From Watersipora subatra (lineage: Eukaryota > Bryozoa > Gymnolaemata > Cheilostomatida > Watersiporidae), in contig NC_088709.1 in NCBI RefSeq assembly GCF_963576615.1, positions 20,477,243-20,541,242 on the forward strand: 64,000 bases of DNA, written 5' to 3'. Positions within the stretch are counted from its first letter, which is position 1. Every line of letters starts with the position of its first letter. Positions 23,320-34,399 of this stretch are shown here, piece by piece. Position numbers and translations under genes: made by a program. The notes under the pieces are model-generated. The model did no database searches. It had not been told where the DNA came from and was given only the letters and a program-made list of their open reading frames with translations.

Positions 23320-23837
23320 ATAATCATCCAATGTTACACATAATTATATAAAGATGATGAAATAGATACAGAATCAGCTGTAAAATATTTCTGCCATGGA
23401 CACATTGACAGAAGAATAGCTTTTTAAAAGACAAGTGTCAATCTACAACAATCAATCTTCTATGTACACATGTACATGTATGTTTGTGTTTGCAGGCCAA
23501 GTTTGTTGCTCATTGTATTCCTAGGTGGCCATAATTTAAACATAGTGAGTTTTAAGCAGGCCAAGTAATTTATTTGTTGTCTTTCTTTGGTGCATGTAAT
23601 ATATTATTTAAACTTATTTATGTAACTGAAACAGGTGCTCTTAAATTTAAATTTTAAAAGACAAGTGTCAAGCTATAACAATTAATCTTCTATGTACACA
23701 TGTACATGTATGTATATTTAGGAATATAAATGTAAATATACATATATATGGTTACAACTCAAAACCATAAAATTCTGTAGCTAGCTCTCTTTGCAAGACT
23801 TGAAATGACTCAACTTGGGAGGACCTGGATATCCACC

Positions 23838-24721
23838 TGAAAGGTTGACTTGCAACAAAATTCACATTACAGTTATTTGATATGAAAAGATTCACCATGT
23901 CTTACTCTGTTGTGTTGTAGGTGCAAAATATGTGGAAATGTGATTAAAAGCTCTTAAAAGCTCAAAAACGAACAGTTAATCGCAGCCACAAGAGACCGCC
24001 AGAGTTTGAATTCTCTTTCCAAAATGGCTCAAATGTGACGTAGTTGTGAGAGATGGTTTCTGTTTACACTTTCATGCAACCTTATTCGTCAAAATATTTT
24101 CAAAAATAAACTTCACGCATTCAATAAAACCATGTCTATTGTTCTTATGAGTTTGCTTTATTGTCATTGTAATGCTGTCACTTTCAGCAGTGATATCTTA
24201 TAACTTACCATAAAAATTCGTTTAATTTTTTAGCCTTAGCTTGAAGGAGTACATATCATTGTCTGATAATCATGACGAGCCTGTTGGTCACTTGTGATAA
24301 TCGAAAAGTGCTGCAGAAATTATTCACGAAGTATTGGGTCACATGATCAGATTACGACTTGCCGATTAGACTAAACCGAAACAAAACTGTAAAGTAGCGA
24401 GCATCTATATTTGATACTGAGTCTTCGGTAAAACCCGAAGTGTTTGTCATAAACTAGTGCTACGATAAGTTTTATATTGAGAATTTTATTGGCCTTTCAA
24501 TTCACGTGAGAATATCATGTGACAAGGCAATAACCAAATTTCATGACTAAGTCTGAGAAATAAAGAGATTCCAATCTACGGCGGTTTTTCATTTTTGAGC
24601 TTTTAGGGCTTGTAATCACTTTTCCACATATTTGGAACCTACAAGACAAGTGAGTAAGACATGGTGAATCTTTTGATACCAAATAACCGTAATGTGAATT
24701 TTGTCGCAAGTCAACCTTTAA
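23838..24721 (-). mobile_element. TTAA-flanked MITE, copy C (inside hAT)
   Basis: 884 bp with the family's inverted ends. The left TTAA has become TGAA, while the right TTAA is intact. It is inserted at the same site in hAT copy 2 (copy D), so the insertion predates separation of the two hAT copies. Confidence 0.85.
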
Positions 24722-24921
24722 ATAATACAAGATACACTTTAAAATGTTCTAATTTTGCTCTTAATTCTCAAAAATTTCTCGGGGAAGGGCCCCCGAACCC
24801 CTCTTCTCTGGGAGGGTGCTTCTGCTCCCCTTCCAGCCCCTCCCCGCATGGCCGAGTTGGTCTTCGGCAACTACTAACTGACAGTCTCCTGACCACTTTT
24901 TCTTTGGACGATACAGCCCTG

Positions 24922-24929
24922 AATACATT
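24922..24929. repeat. 8 bp target-site duplication of hAT, right
   Basis: AATACATT, matching 22,848-22,855. Confidence 0.85.
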
Positions 24930-25903
24930 GTATGGTGTCTCTGAAAATAATTTTAATTTTTCAACAGAATGTTCATGTCTTCATATCAGTTTATAAACTA
25001 CCTTGTGGGCAACTCTAAAACCAAAATGTTGGACTTGGACCTTTGCAACTTCAGATCGAAGTGCAGCTTTTATAATTATGATGATCGATCTTCTCAGGCA
25101 CATCATCACTGAAGCCATGGCAACCACTGCGGCAACAATGAAAGAATTTTTATTTGTTCAATATAATTATTATTTTACCATTATATGGGTAATTTTCTAT
25201 TGATTACTTTATATTATGGATTTGTAAAGATCAAAAGACTAATTTGATTTTCGAGATTAATTTCAAAGTTTCGGTCTAATAGAGGTAACATTCATCTAAA
25301 GGGTGCAACTGTTTTTCTCAGCCCTCTTCTTGTATTGGTGTTCTGATAGAGCTGGCGTTCAAGTCAAGGTGGTGCTTAAATAGAGATTTTATGATGAGTA
25401 TGCTCTTTTAAGATGCATAAGCAATAATTTTTCTTGTGCTATTTAGAATGTTTTGGTCTCACATTATCTAATATAATGGTTACCTTGAGCCCTATGAGCA
25501 CCTCTGAGGTATTGGTTAAGTAACCTCAAGTTGTTTTGAATGGTATGCAAGCTTATTACCAAGCTAAGTTCTATAGTGAATGATGAGTTAGGACATTTAA
25601 CAGTCATTTTAAGGCTGGAAGATTGGTGCGATCAATTGTCCTTGACCAGGTGAAGTTATACACATGGTAGTAGAGCAAATGTCTGTAGTTCATCAGTTTC
25701 TCTAAAGTGTTCAGTTTACTACTACAATATGTAGCGCTTAGAATGGTGGTATTCTTGAGAACCCAATTTGCAATCTGATTTTCAAATTAGAGAGATGTAT
25801 ATTTTGAATAGCTCTCATTCTCTCTTTTTTTCTTAAGGCACAATCAACAGATTACACTGTATTTTAATGACAACACCTATTCTGAATTTAAAACTTAGAC
25901 ATT

Positions 25904-26146
25904 CTAGCTATAGCATCTAATGTAGAAGTAGTGATTGTGTAGTGGACCGTGCTGATGTAGCATCTGTTGTCTCCCACGGGCAACTTTCTTAGACAGTCTG
26001 GTCATAGTATATGGTGGTACTTGCTCCGGTGATGGAATCGCTGGATAGTCCACACCAAGAGGAACCTTGTTGGGTGGTTTTGCCTTAGCAGTTGATGGCT
26101 TATTAGCAGTTTTGCAACATATTTTCCAGTTGAAGCATATGCTGGT
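25904..26146 (-). pseudogene. Possible exon remnant, unrecognised
   Basis: On the minus strand one frame is open for ~78 codons to TAG, rich in Lys/Pro (TAKAKPPNKVPLGVDYPAIP). A likely acceptor (ttctacag) lies at its start, but the phase there gives a second frame (NEPAYASTGKYV). A one-base shift may have occurred. Function unknown. Confidence 0.25.
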
Positions 26147-26345
26147 TCATTCTGTAGAAATAGAATTGCTGGATAGCTACACTGTTACGTCTTGTAATAA
26201 AAAGCAATAAGCAAATGCAACATTGCAAGTAGACAGCTTCATTAGCAGTTGAACCACAGTTAAAGGTACGAACACACTATCTTTCTAATCAACACTTACC
26301 CGAGCAATGAACTGCAACGGTTAGCTGTTTTCACGGTGTACGCAC

Positions 26346-26551
26346 TGCTGTGCCGAACTATTACCAACGCCAATATAGACCATGCTTTGCACATGTGTTA
26401 AATGTCCATGCTCGAAAAAATGCGAATTTGACAATTAGAGTACTTATTCAGGGATTTAGCCTGGCCAGGTTTTATCATTACGATTTTCATAAACACACAT
26501 ACTGCATACACATTCTACATAACTCAAACAGGTAAGATTCTCTCTGCAACG
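26346..26551 (+). repeat. Left LTR of the inverted Gypsy element
   Basis: About 206 bp, starting TGCTGTGCC and ending CTGCAACG. It is similar to 29,455-29,653 along its length, with about 15-20 differences and one ~9 bp indel near the end. The divergence indicates an old insertion. Confidence 0.85.
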
Positions 26552-26957
26552 CTTCATTGTTTCTCTGTGGGTCAATGCATATCCTCAGCTTGCAATTAGG
26601 CTTCTTTGCCACTACCATGTTGCTTTCCCAAGAAGTGGGTGTATCCACAGCCTCAATTACCTTTTTCTTCACCATAACATCTAGCTCAGCTTTAACTTCT
26701 GTGTGTATGGCATGTTGCAAGCGGCGCCCTGGTGAGGCGTGTGGTCTGACTTCTTCTGCCACTTTCAAGTGCTGAACACCAGGTAGAGAACTTAACTTGT
26801 CGTCGAAAACACCTGGAAATACTTTAAAGATGTCAATCTGATTGCCCGTATTTATAGTATAGATATTTCCTTGGATAATGGTTATCATGCCCATTGCCAC
26901 CGAAGCTCTTAAGCCTAAAATGAGTGATCGTTCTTTGTCTACAATATGAAACATCAC
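26552..26957 (-). pseudogene. Gypsy RT N-terminal part (inverted)
   Basis: The minus-strand frame contains the segment before RT ('FPGVFDDKLSSLPGVQHLKV') and the RT entry block with 'KKKVIEAVDTPTSWESNMVV' and 'LRICIDPQRNNEAL'. It stops being RT-like exactly at the inner edge of the left LTR. The catalytic YxDD region is absent. It belongs to the gag-pol of the surrounding element. Confidence 0.8.
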
Positions 26958-27997
26958 TTTGTACTTTTAGTTGTTTTTAGAATTTCGAACCATTATCCTA
27001 GCGGTACCCAAGACTGTCTGCACATTGTTGGTCCATTAAGTTAGTATTGTTTTGTCTGCTGTGATTGGTACCCCTGTGGTAACATATCCTGTCTCAAGAT
27101 ATTGACAGTCGAGCCACTGTCTACCTGAAACTTGGCCTCTGCCCGTGAGTCTATCAAAACCAAGCGTGCAAAAACTTTTGAGAGCTGCTTTTCGTTGTGA
27201 TCTGGTCTATTGATTTATGATCACTAGTCTTTCCTGCTATTGTATGTGTCGATGCATGTGCACCAGCTTTCTTTTTAAGACAGACAGATTTGAAATGATT
27301 TTCTGCTTTGCAAAAATTTCAAATCTTTCCAAAAGCTTTGCAAGGTTCCTTCCTGGCGGCATGCCATCTGCCACAGTATTTTCAGTCCACCGACCTAATT
27401 GCCGATTTTGTGTCCTTAAAGGAACGATGACTTTTTTTAAGCTTTCATTGATATTACCTGCTTCCTCTGCTTGTATCTTTTGAAGAGTAATAGTAGCACG
27501 TTCCTCACTCTTACATAGCTTAATTACAGACTCAAGCTTTGCTCAGTAGAAGCCAGCAGTATTCTTCATGTGTCATTGTTTTAAATGCTTAACACAAGTC
27601 TGTTGCGCAGCATGCTATCCTTCAACTCTTCAAAGTTGCACACTTTTTCCAGACTGCGCAGTCTTGCTAAGAAAGTGTCGAAATCCTCTCCCTCCTTCTG
27701 GTCAGCAGTACCAAACACAAATTTATGGTACAGTTCATTCTTTGTTCCAGCACAATGTGACTCAAGAATATCTAGTATTTGTGTAACAGTTGTGTGTTAT
27801 TTTTCAATAGATTCTACTAGCTTTACTGCGGGTTCACCAACTGTGTATAGTAACAGCGCAGCACGGTAGTCCTCGTCTTCCTTGCTTAATTTACTTACTA
27901 TAGCATATCTCTCCTATTGTTTCTTGAACACCCGAAATGCTTCTTCACGATGTTCATCTAACAACAGTGCATTAAGAGGGTCAAACCTGCGAGCCAT
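26958..27997 (-). pseudogene. Gypsy gag and protease remnant (inverted)
   Basis: An ATG at 27,995-27,997 (minus) starts 'MARRFDPLNALLLDEHREEA' and continues with gag-like text ('LLLYTVGEPAVKLVE', 'RLRSLEKVCNFEELKD'), interrupted by several stops. Near 27,100-27,180 is the retropepsin motif 'FQVDSGSTVNIL' (Asp-Ser-Gly active site). No complete zinc knuckle was seen. Clearly a dead copy. Confidence 0.7.
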
Positions 27998-28144
27998 GGC
28001 TTAGTATAAGTCTTTCAGATCTTCTGTAACTAGATTTTTTATTTATTTTCATTAGCTTAAATTAACATCGTACTCGTTTGCATCAGGATGGTGGTAGTAT
28101 ATTCAGTAGTATTTAGTATATTTGTAGTATATTTATACACCCGT

Positions 28145-28660
28145 TCACTTCAGATACCAAAGGCCACGCTGAGAAGGGCTAGAGAGTGCCTCTACTGGCC
28201 TGGAATGACTGGTGAAATTGAAAATTTTGTAGCCCAATGTGACATTTGTCAAAGATATAGTGCAAGACAACAGAAACAACCCATGATGAGGACGAACCTA
28301 CCAGAGCGTCCATGGCAGATTGTGTCTAGTTATCTCTTTACATGTGGTGAAAAAGAGTATATAATCACTGTCGGCCACTAAAACAACTTTATTGAAGTGG
28401 ATAGAGTTCAGTCAAAAGACGCTAGAACTATAGTAAATAAATTAAAAGGACACCTGGCTCGATATGGTCTTACTGAAACTCCTATAACTGACAATGGTCC
28501 TCAAAACTGTTTGAAATGGTTTTCATCAGAATTGTTTGAAAAGTTCACTCAAAAGTATGACATTCGACATCAAACCTCAAGTCCGCATCATCAACAGGGG
28601 GATGGCAAGGCGGAATCAGCAGTCAAGGCAGCAAAAAGACGAATAACTAAAGCTAATTAA
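28145..28660 (+). pseudogene. Gypsy integrase: zinc-binding remnant and core
   Basis: The frame has 'RARECLYWPGMTGEIENFV' followed by the CDIC cysteine pair, then 'LPERPWQIV' at the start of the core. After a stop it continues with 'GLTETPITDNGPQ' (second catalytic Asp) and 'TSSPHHQQGDGKAESAVKAA', which has the catalytic Glu. The first catalytic Asp position is altered (SSYLFT, where an Asp is usual). The frame is broken by a TAA near 28,380. Confidence 0.8.
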
Positions 28661-29231
28661 GATGGGACTGATGCCTAATTAGCGCTACTAGCCCATAGAA
28701 ACACATCTCAAGAAGGGCTTGAATACAGTCCAGCTCAGCGAATGTTAGGTCGTCGTTGCAGGACAAGATTGCCAACTACTGCATCATTACTAAGCCCATC
28801 AAATCTAAATACTGATAGTGTAAAATCTGCATTTAAACAAAAACAATCGATAGACAAGGCTGTATATGACCAGCACAAAGGAGCTGAAACCTCTGCAGGA
28901 TGGGGATGCAGTTTGACTTAGACCAGTGACCTTGTGTCAAAAAGTTTGGCGACGTGCTCATGTGGCACAACGTCTGGATGAACGATCTTATATGGTACAA
29001 CCAGAGAGAGGAGCTACTGTTCGCAGGGACAAAGTGGATATTAGAAAAGTCCCTCATCCAACAAAGTCTGAACCAAAAGTACTCAGCACTCCTGAAACAA
29101 CAACATCAGAACTAGTGATAGACAACTCAACATCTACCAACACTAAAGAGAGGGAGGTATCAGAGGCAACGCCTATCATAATCACACACTATGGAAGAAC
29201 AATCAATCCTCCTCATCGCTACCTCGAGTAG
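28661..29231 (+). pseudogene. Gypsy integrase C-terminal part
   Basis: It continues with 'AHRNTSQEGLEYSPAQRML', typical of the sequence after the integrase core. After frame breaks an open stretch from 28,926 encodes a basic C-terminus ending in 'RTINPPHRYLE', the usual GR-x-x-PP-x-(R/K)Y-L tail of Gypsy integrases. Confidence 0.7.
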
Positions 29232-29440
29232 CGGGCTGTATAGTATGTACAGCTCTGTCTTTTGGACAGCGCTGTACATACTATATTACTCGACTACTTA
29301 CCTTACATATTATTATATCAATACTCATATCTTACTCAACTTGCTAATTACTAGCATCGATCATATGGACAATCAATGGGGAACACAACAATCAATATGA
29401 AAACAGTTCTCTACATAACAGATAGACTCAACACATTATT

Positions 29441-29454
29441 AAGAGAAGGGAGAA
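29441..29454 (+). other. Polypurine tract of the Gypsy element
   Basis: AAGAGAAGGGAGAA lies directly before the right LTR's TGTTGTG. This is the expected primer site for plus-strand synthesis and fixes the element's orientation as plus. Confidence 0.8.
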
Positions 29455-29653
29455 TGTTGTGCCAAACTATTATCGATGCCAATATAGACTATGCTTTGCA
29501 CATGCGTAAAAAGTTCATGCTCGATAAAATGCCAACTTGACAATTAGAGTGTTTATTCAGGGATTTAGCCTGGCCAGGTTTTATGATTACGATTTTCATA
29601 GTTACACATACCGCATACACATTCTACATAACTCAAACAGGTAAGACGCAACG
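29455..29653 (+). repeat. Right LTR of the Gypsy element
   Basis: About 199 bp, starting TGTTGTGCC and ending GCAACG, followed by the CGCAC duplication. It includes the shared segment 'tcagggatttagcctggcca'. Confidence 0.85.
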
Positions 29654-29658
29654 CGCAC

Positions 29659-30059
29659 TATGGGTGATTAGCTGCGGGTGACCAACAACCAATTAGAAAC
29701 TACAAAGTTGCCTTGGTGATATCGTGGGTCATTTTGTTCTCTTTTAATTGTCTGATTATGCACTTCACTTCAATTATGTAATTCATTTCAATTATGCAGT
29801 CCTTCAGTAAAATTGATTTGACACCAATCTTCAGAATTGCTGAAATTTGTCCTGATTTGGTCAACAAGCAGCCAATCAAAACGCTAATGGTTCCGATCAT
29901 AGTTGTCAAAGGTCAACATGTTGAAAGTCTATCGCATCGTCACTAGCGACGATTTTGTTTGCCACTGATCACAAACTGACGTAGCAGTCCATCGGTGTGG
30001 TCAACCACACAGCTAATCATTGATTTGAGTGATTTTACAAGTATTTTCATTTTGACAAG
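29659..30059. other. No gene seen; possible small TIR repeat
   Basis: 'gattagctgcgggtgacc' near 29,665 and 'gtgtggtcaaccacac' with 'agctaatc' near 29,995 are loosely inverted. With 26,260-26,340 this may be a short element that served as the Gypsy target. No coding. Confidence 0.35.
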
Positions 30060-30564
30060 TATTTGATAATGGTTAAGGTAGAAAAAAATGGATTTTGTTT
30101 TGTATTCAGTTAGAAAATGTAGCGTTTTGTGTAGCATTTTGGAAAAGCGTTTAAAAAATAAAAAGATAATGACAGGCTTTAAATGATTTTTATAAACTGA
30201 GTTTGTGCATTGGATGCATTCAGCTCATGTTCTTCACAAAGGCATGACCAAAGCATAAACGAACAGATCATGACTCAACATGAAAGTTAACTATTGGTTT
30301 TATAAATATATAAAATTGTTTCCCTGTCGGATTGTCTCATGATGGCACTTGTCCTTCATGTTAGCTTTTACTGCATTCAAACTAAATTAGGATGAAACGC
30401 TTCATGAGCTTCTTTTTTTTACATGTTTGAACTTACTTTAATAGCTTTCTTAGTCTTTTTATTAGAATTCATTGAGTACAAGCTTACAGACCTTTTAGGT
30501 TTGCTTTATTAACAAAACTTACCAGCTGATTTCAAGTAAGTACATTTCTGATGAAACTGCTGAT
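30060..30564 (+). repeat. Unit leader sequence, copy 3
   Basis: It matches 10,905-11,400 and 16,690-17,189, and directly precedes X copy 3. Confidence 0.65.
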
Positions 30565-32649
30565 TACCTTAAAACCTTTAATTGAACGCCACGGGGCCCA
30601 CGTCTATTAGGAATGCCATCTCTATTTAACTGCTTCTATATGAGATAAAAGGTTGCAAAAAAGAGCGACACCTTCTATTTTAACGCCGCCTCCATTACAT
30701 CGCTATTTTGACAATTATTAATCTTCGTGAATCTGTAATATCAAGTGACCAGTAAAAAAGTGTCCACAAAATAATATTGATAATGTATCGTTTACGTCCA
30801 TAACAAGAAGTTTTGTTGTTGTCCAACTCGAAGCTCTTCACTTTTTTAAAGCTTTGAAGGCAACTCTAAAGAAATAATTAATAACTCTATCAGGCTATTA
30901 GCAGGAATTATGTGTTTGTCACAATTTCCATTTCCATAACAGTTCCATAACATTTCCATATTATTTACATTTCCATAAAGTTTCCACAATTTACTTCCAT
31001 TTCCATAATTCATTTCCATATTATTTCCATTTCCATAACATTTCCATAATTCATTTCCATTATATTTCCATTTCAATAACATTTCCATAATGTTTTTCTA
31101 TATTAGTTCCATTTCCATTAAATTTCCATAGTTTTTTCCATTTCCATAACATTTCCATAATTTATTTCCATATTATTTCCATTTCCATTACATTTCCATA
31201 ATTTATTTCCATATTATTTTCATTTCCATAATATTTCCATTATTCATTTCCATATTTTTTCCTTTTCCATAACTTTTCCATAATTCATTTCCATTTCCAT
31301 AACTTCCATATTATTCCCGTTTCCATAATTTATTTCCATATTTTCTTCCATTTCCATAACATTTCCATAATTCATTTCTATATTATTTCCATTTCCATAA
31401 CATTTCCATAATTCATTTCCATATTCTTTCCATTTCCATTACACTTCAATAATTTATTTCCATATTATTTCCATTTCCATAACATTTCCATATTTCTAAA
31501 ATAAAATCTCCATGTCCATTTCCATAAAGTTTTGGAAATATTTATGTTTATGGAAATGGATATGGAAAAGTAAACATTTCCATAATATGTTTAGTGATCC
31601 ATGGCTAATAGTAGTTTGTTGTCCTTGTAAACGTTGTCTGGATACTTCAAGGTTCATTTAGCCTTTAGAAAAACGGTTAACATTTATGATGGTCGATGAA
31701 CGACTTGTTTTAAATGGTTATGTTTAGTGAGCAAAACATTTCCGCATTGCATTTGCGCTGAAAGCAACAAATAAAAGTTTGCTCAGCTAAAAATGTGTTT
31801 GAAACACAAATTTTGACTAGTTCAATAGACAGAAAAAGACTTGAGGTCAGAAGACATTGTCGAAGGTATTGGACAACCCGAAATTGTTCGTCCCATGAGT
31901 AGCAACAATCAGAACATTTAGCAATGCAAGCAACAAGGCAAATATATTAGTTTAAAAAGTGTTAATTTTTGTTTGTGCATGTAATATAAGTGTGGCTCAT
32001 TTATGTCACTTGTTCATGAATATAGCTTTGTAGCATTTGATTGATTGTAATTTTATAACTGTAAACTTTGAAGATTTATAGCATATTGTTTGATAGCATC
32101 ATTGCTATAAACTGATCGTACAATTGATCGATGCTTTTAACTCTTTTTCTATTGCGCATACCAAGCTTTTTTTTTTTTCTGCAGGCTGTTGCATACATAT
32201 CAATGAGTGTAATAAGCTTTTATAAAACATCATTGAGTAAACATATAGAATAAACATGTTTTCAAATTTAGAATGAAATGAAAATTGGAAGCAACAATAA
32301 ATTGTCAAACAGAACACAAGCTATAATACCACCGCAGGTTAATTTCCAGCGATACAATATAAATTGGTAGAGATATTTCTTGGTTGCTCCTTGCATACTT
32401 TTAAAAATATTTTTGACACTTTGCAGGTAAGTTGGCAAATTTATTGCATCTACCGGAAGGAGAGGGCAAAATATAGGCGGTGTTAGCTTTGCCCATAGAA
32501 GGGCTAAGTTTATCTTCCCACTATTTTGACAACCCGTTTGGAAAATACAACACCAGCTTCTATTTGAACGCCACCACCAATCGACCACCACTTAAAAGGA
32601 AAGATTGAAAAATAGAGCGCAATGGCATTCAATTAGAGGCTTTACTGTA
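30565..32649. mobile_element. X repeat, copy 3, interrupted by satellite
   Basis: The left end TACCTTAAAACCTTTAATTG and the right end (complement TACAGTAAAGCCTCTAATTG) are the same TA-starting inverted ends as copy 2. The interior is split by the TTTCCAT satellite. Confidence 0.7.
30905..31605. repeat. TTTCCAT-type minisatellite
   Basis: About 700 bp built from TTTCCATAA/TTTCCATT variants, organised in ~38 bp higher-order blocks ('ccatttccataacatttcc' + 'ataattcatttccatatt'). Around 31,530-31,580 the motif flips to the other strand (atggaaatggatatgg). It sits inside X copy 3 and is absent from the other copies. Confidence 0.9.
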
Positions 32650-33026
32650 TATCAACTAGTTCAGAATGAATAGATAGACTTGAGTGTCACAAAAATTTAT
32701 TTTACACCAAAATGCATCTAAAGGTTGTTAATGCTATTTGTCCTTATCATGGATGTGGTTGTTGCAACATGAGCTAAAATGCATACATGCATAGCAACAT
32801 ATTCAAATGTAGTCACCCACAAAATCCTCTCATCCTCATTATTTACATCTGATGGTTCATATTATTATTTGTATTATACAAGTATATTAGGCATACTTGC
32901 TATGAAAACTCTTAAGAATATTATAATATTTACAGGGTTCAAGTGACGTTTTTATGGTATAAAAATTCTGGAGTGTGAGACATTTTACTAAGCTTGTGAG
33001 TCAGAAACTATCAATTTATATTATAG

Positions 33027-33313
33027 GTAAAGATTGTCCACAGAAATCTTTTCAAAAAGATAAAAATGATACATCTGGAAGATTGTTATGTACTACCGCT
33101 GTAAAGACAAAAATAAAAGGTCTCACTGCAAGGAAACCTCTTCAGTGTGAGCTATGCAGTGCTAGCTTTGCTCGCCGTAGTTATCTAGCAACGCACATGA
33201 AAACACATACCGGAGAGAAGCCATTCCAATGTAAGATTTGTGGTAGTCGATTTGCTCATCGCCATAATTTAACAGGGCATATGAAAGTTCATACCGGAGA
33301 AAAAACGTTTTAA
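33027..33313 (+). pseudogene. C2H2 zinc-finger gene, copy 3 (decayed)
   Basis: The exon starts after 'attatag' in the family phase. Its linker reads KDCPQKSF, with Pro where copies 1 and 2 have Gly. Two fingers are intact (CELCSASFARRSYLATHMKTH and CKICGSRFAHRHNLTGHMKVH types), then TAA replaces a CAA codon. Further finger sequence to about 33,568 has stops and indels. It is the most damaged of the three. Confidence 0.7.
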
Positions 33314-34399
33314 TGCAATATGTAGTAGAAGATTTTTGGAGAGCGGCAATTTAACAATTCACATGAGGACTCATACTGGAGAAAACCATTCCAGTGCATG
33401 ATATGCAGTGGTCAATTTGCTCCTCACCATCTTTCAACAAGACACATGAGGACTCACACTGGAGAGAAACCATTTCAGTGTAAGGTATGCAGTAGTCGGT
33501 CTGCTCTTCGCCATCATCTAACATGTCATGTGAGGACTCACACTAGAGGGAAGCCAATTCAATGTTAGAAGTGCAGTAGTAGCTTTACTCACCGTAATCA
33601 ATTCAAAACGCACTTTAAAATTCATAATTTATGGGAGCCATTTCATTATAAGACATACGACTGTACATCTTCAAATGCATTTGGACCCACCATATATTTT
33701 GATCTGGTTAAATAAAAACTGTATAATGAGTCATCTTTTTTGTTGTGTGATCACATCTGTTGTATATTGAGTTAAAATTTATTTTTATATTTGTGGTAAA
33801 ATATACGGAGCACTGTGGTCAAAATTTGCGTTTGCTTTTTGTTAATGGACAAGCCTTGGTTCAGTTTGGTGAGACCAAATTGAACACGACTAAGAACTGC
33901 ACCTTTTTGGATATGAGTAAATTGGCTGATCTTCCTGACTATATCTTCCAACGTTAAAAACATGAAATCAATTACTTTTGTAATTAATTATTTTTAGCAA
34001 AGCTTTATTTGTTATAGTGCATGAAATTTCTTACATAATTCTGAGCAATAGTTCACACATTAGCTAAAGTTTCATGTTATATTTATTATTAATATTTTTA
34101 TTAAAATCCAGCCTCATCTTGTATTTTTCTGGCCTGCTTAAAGGTTAAAAACACAATTGCTCATGGTATTAACAGCTGCAGATAACATTAAAGATTCTGG
34201 TTTCAATGCTTGTACGTATGCTTATTATGAAAAATATTTTGTATATGCTGCCAACATGTATATATACATGTTGGCAGCATATACAAAATATATTTCATAT
34301 AATTATAGGCTACACCCCGACCTTTAAAGACAATTTTTTGTGTTACAGTTATACAGGGTGTATAAGCTGTAACCACTTATTTTCCATCTGTTTAACAAA
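33314..34399 (+). repeat. Downstream part of zinc-finger unit, copy 3
   Basis: Degraded fingers to about 33,568, then the ~0.8 kb non-coding tail shared with units 1 and 2. It contains a copy-specific palindrome at 34,226-34,299. Confidence 0.6.
34226..34299. repeat. Long near-perfect palindrome (74 bp)
   Basis: The sequence is symmetric about 34,262/34,263. The central 58 bp are a perfect inverted repeat (arm includes TATATGCTGCCAACATGTA) and 8 further pairs match beyond a single mismatch. Units 1 and 2 have only one arm at this place, so the second arm was added in unit 3. Confidence 0.9.

Larger units (their letters stand above)
22856..24921 (+). mobile_element. hAT transposon, non-autonomous, with nested MITE
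   Basis: The termini are CAGTACTGTATTGTCC at the left and the complement of CAGGGCTGTATCGTCC at the right, flanked by the 8 bp duplication AATACATT. These are hallmarks of hAT elements. Without the nested 884 bp MITE the element is ~1.18 kb. It keeps only the C-terminal transposase dimerisation region, so it must be mobilised in trans, if at all. Confidence 0.9.
22254..25395. repeat. X-related repeat, interrupted, downstream of unit 2
   Basis: It starts 'cagtaaaacctctatttga' and continues for ~110 bp before being broken by foreign sequence. Similarity to 14,940-14,990 resumes near 25,190, and an X-like right end ('ctggcgttcaagtc' ... 'taaatagagatttta') lies near 25,350-25,395. About 2.8 kb between is inserted, including the hAT element. 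Confidence 0.45.
26341..29658 (+). mobile_element. Gypsy-class LTR retrotransposon with inverted 5' half
   Basis: Two LTRs in direct orientation (26,346-26,551 and 29,455-29,653), a polypurine tract before the right LTR, and the 5 bp duplication CGCAC at 26,341-26,345 and 29,654-29,658 define one insertion. Inside, gag-protease-RT start runs on the minus strand and integrase on the plus strand. The rest of RT and RNase H is missing. The break between LTR and RT lies at the inner edge of the left LTR. Confidence 0.85.

Noticed and set aside
30846..31088. Minus-strand frame rich in Asn, Gly, Met and Trp
   Set aside because: It is only the translation of the TTTCCAT satellite.
30905..31605. CRISPR-like array
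   Set aside because: The repeats are directly adjacent without unique spacers and the genome is eukaryotic.
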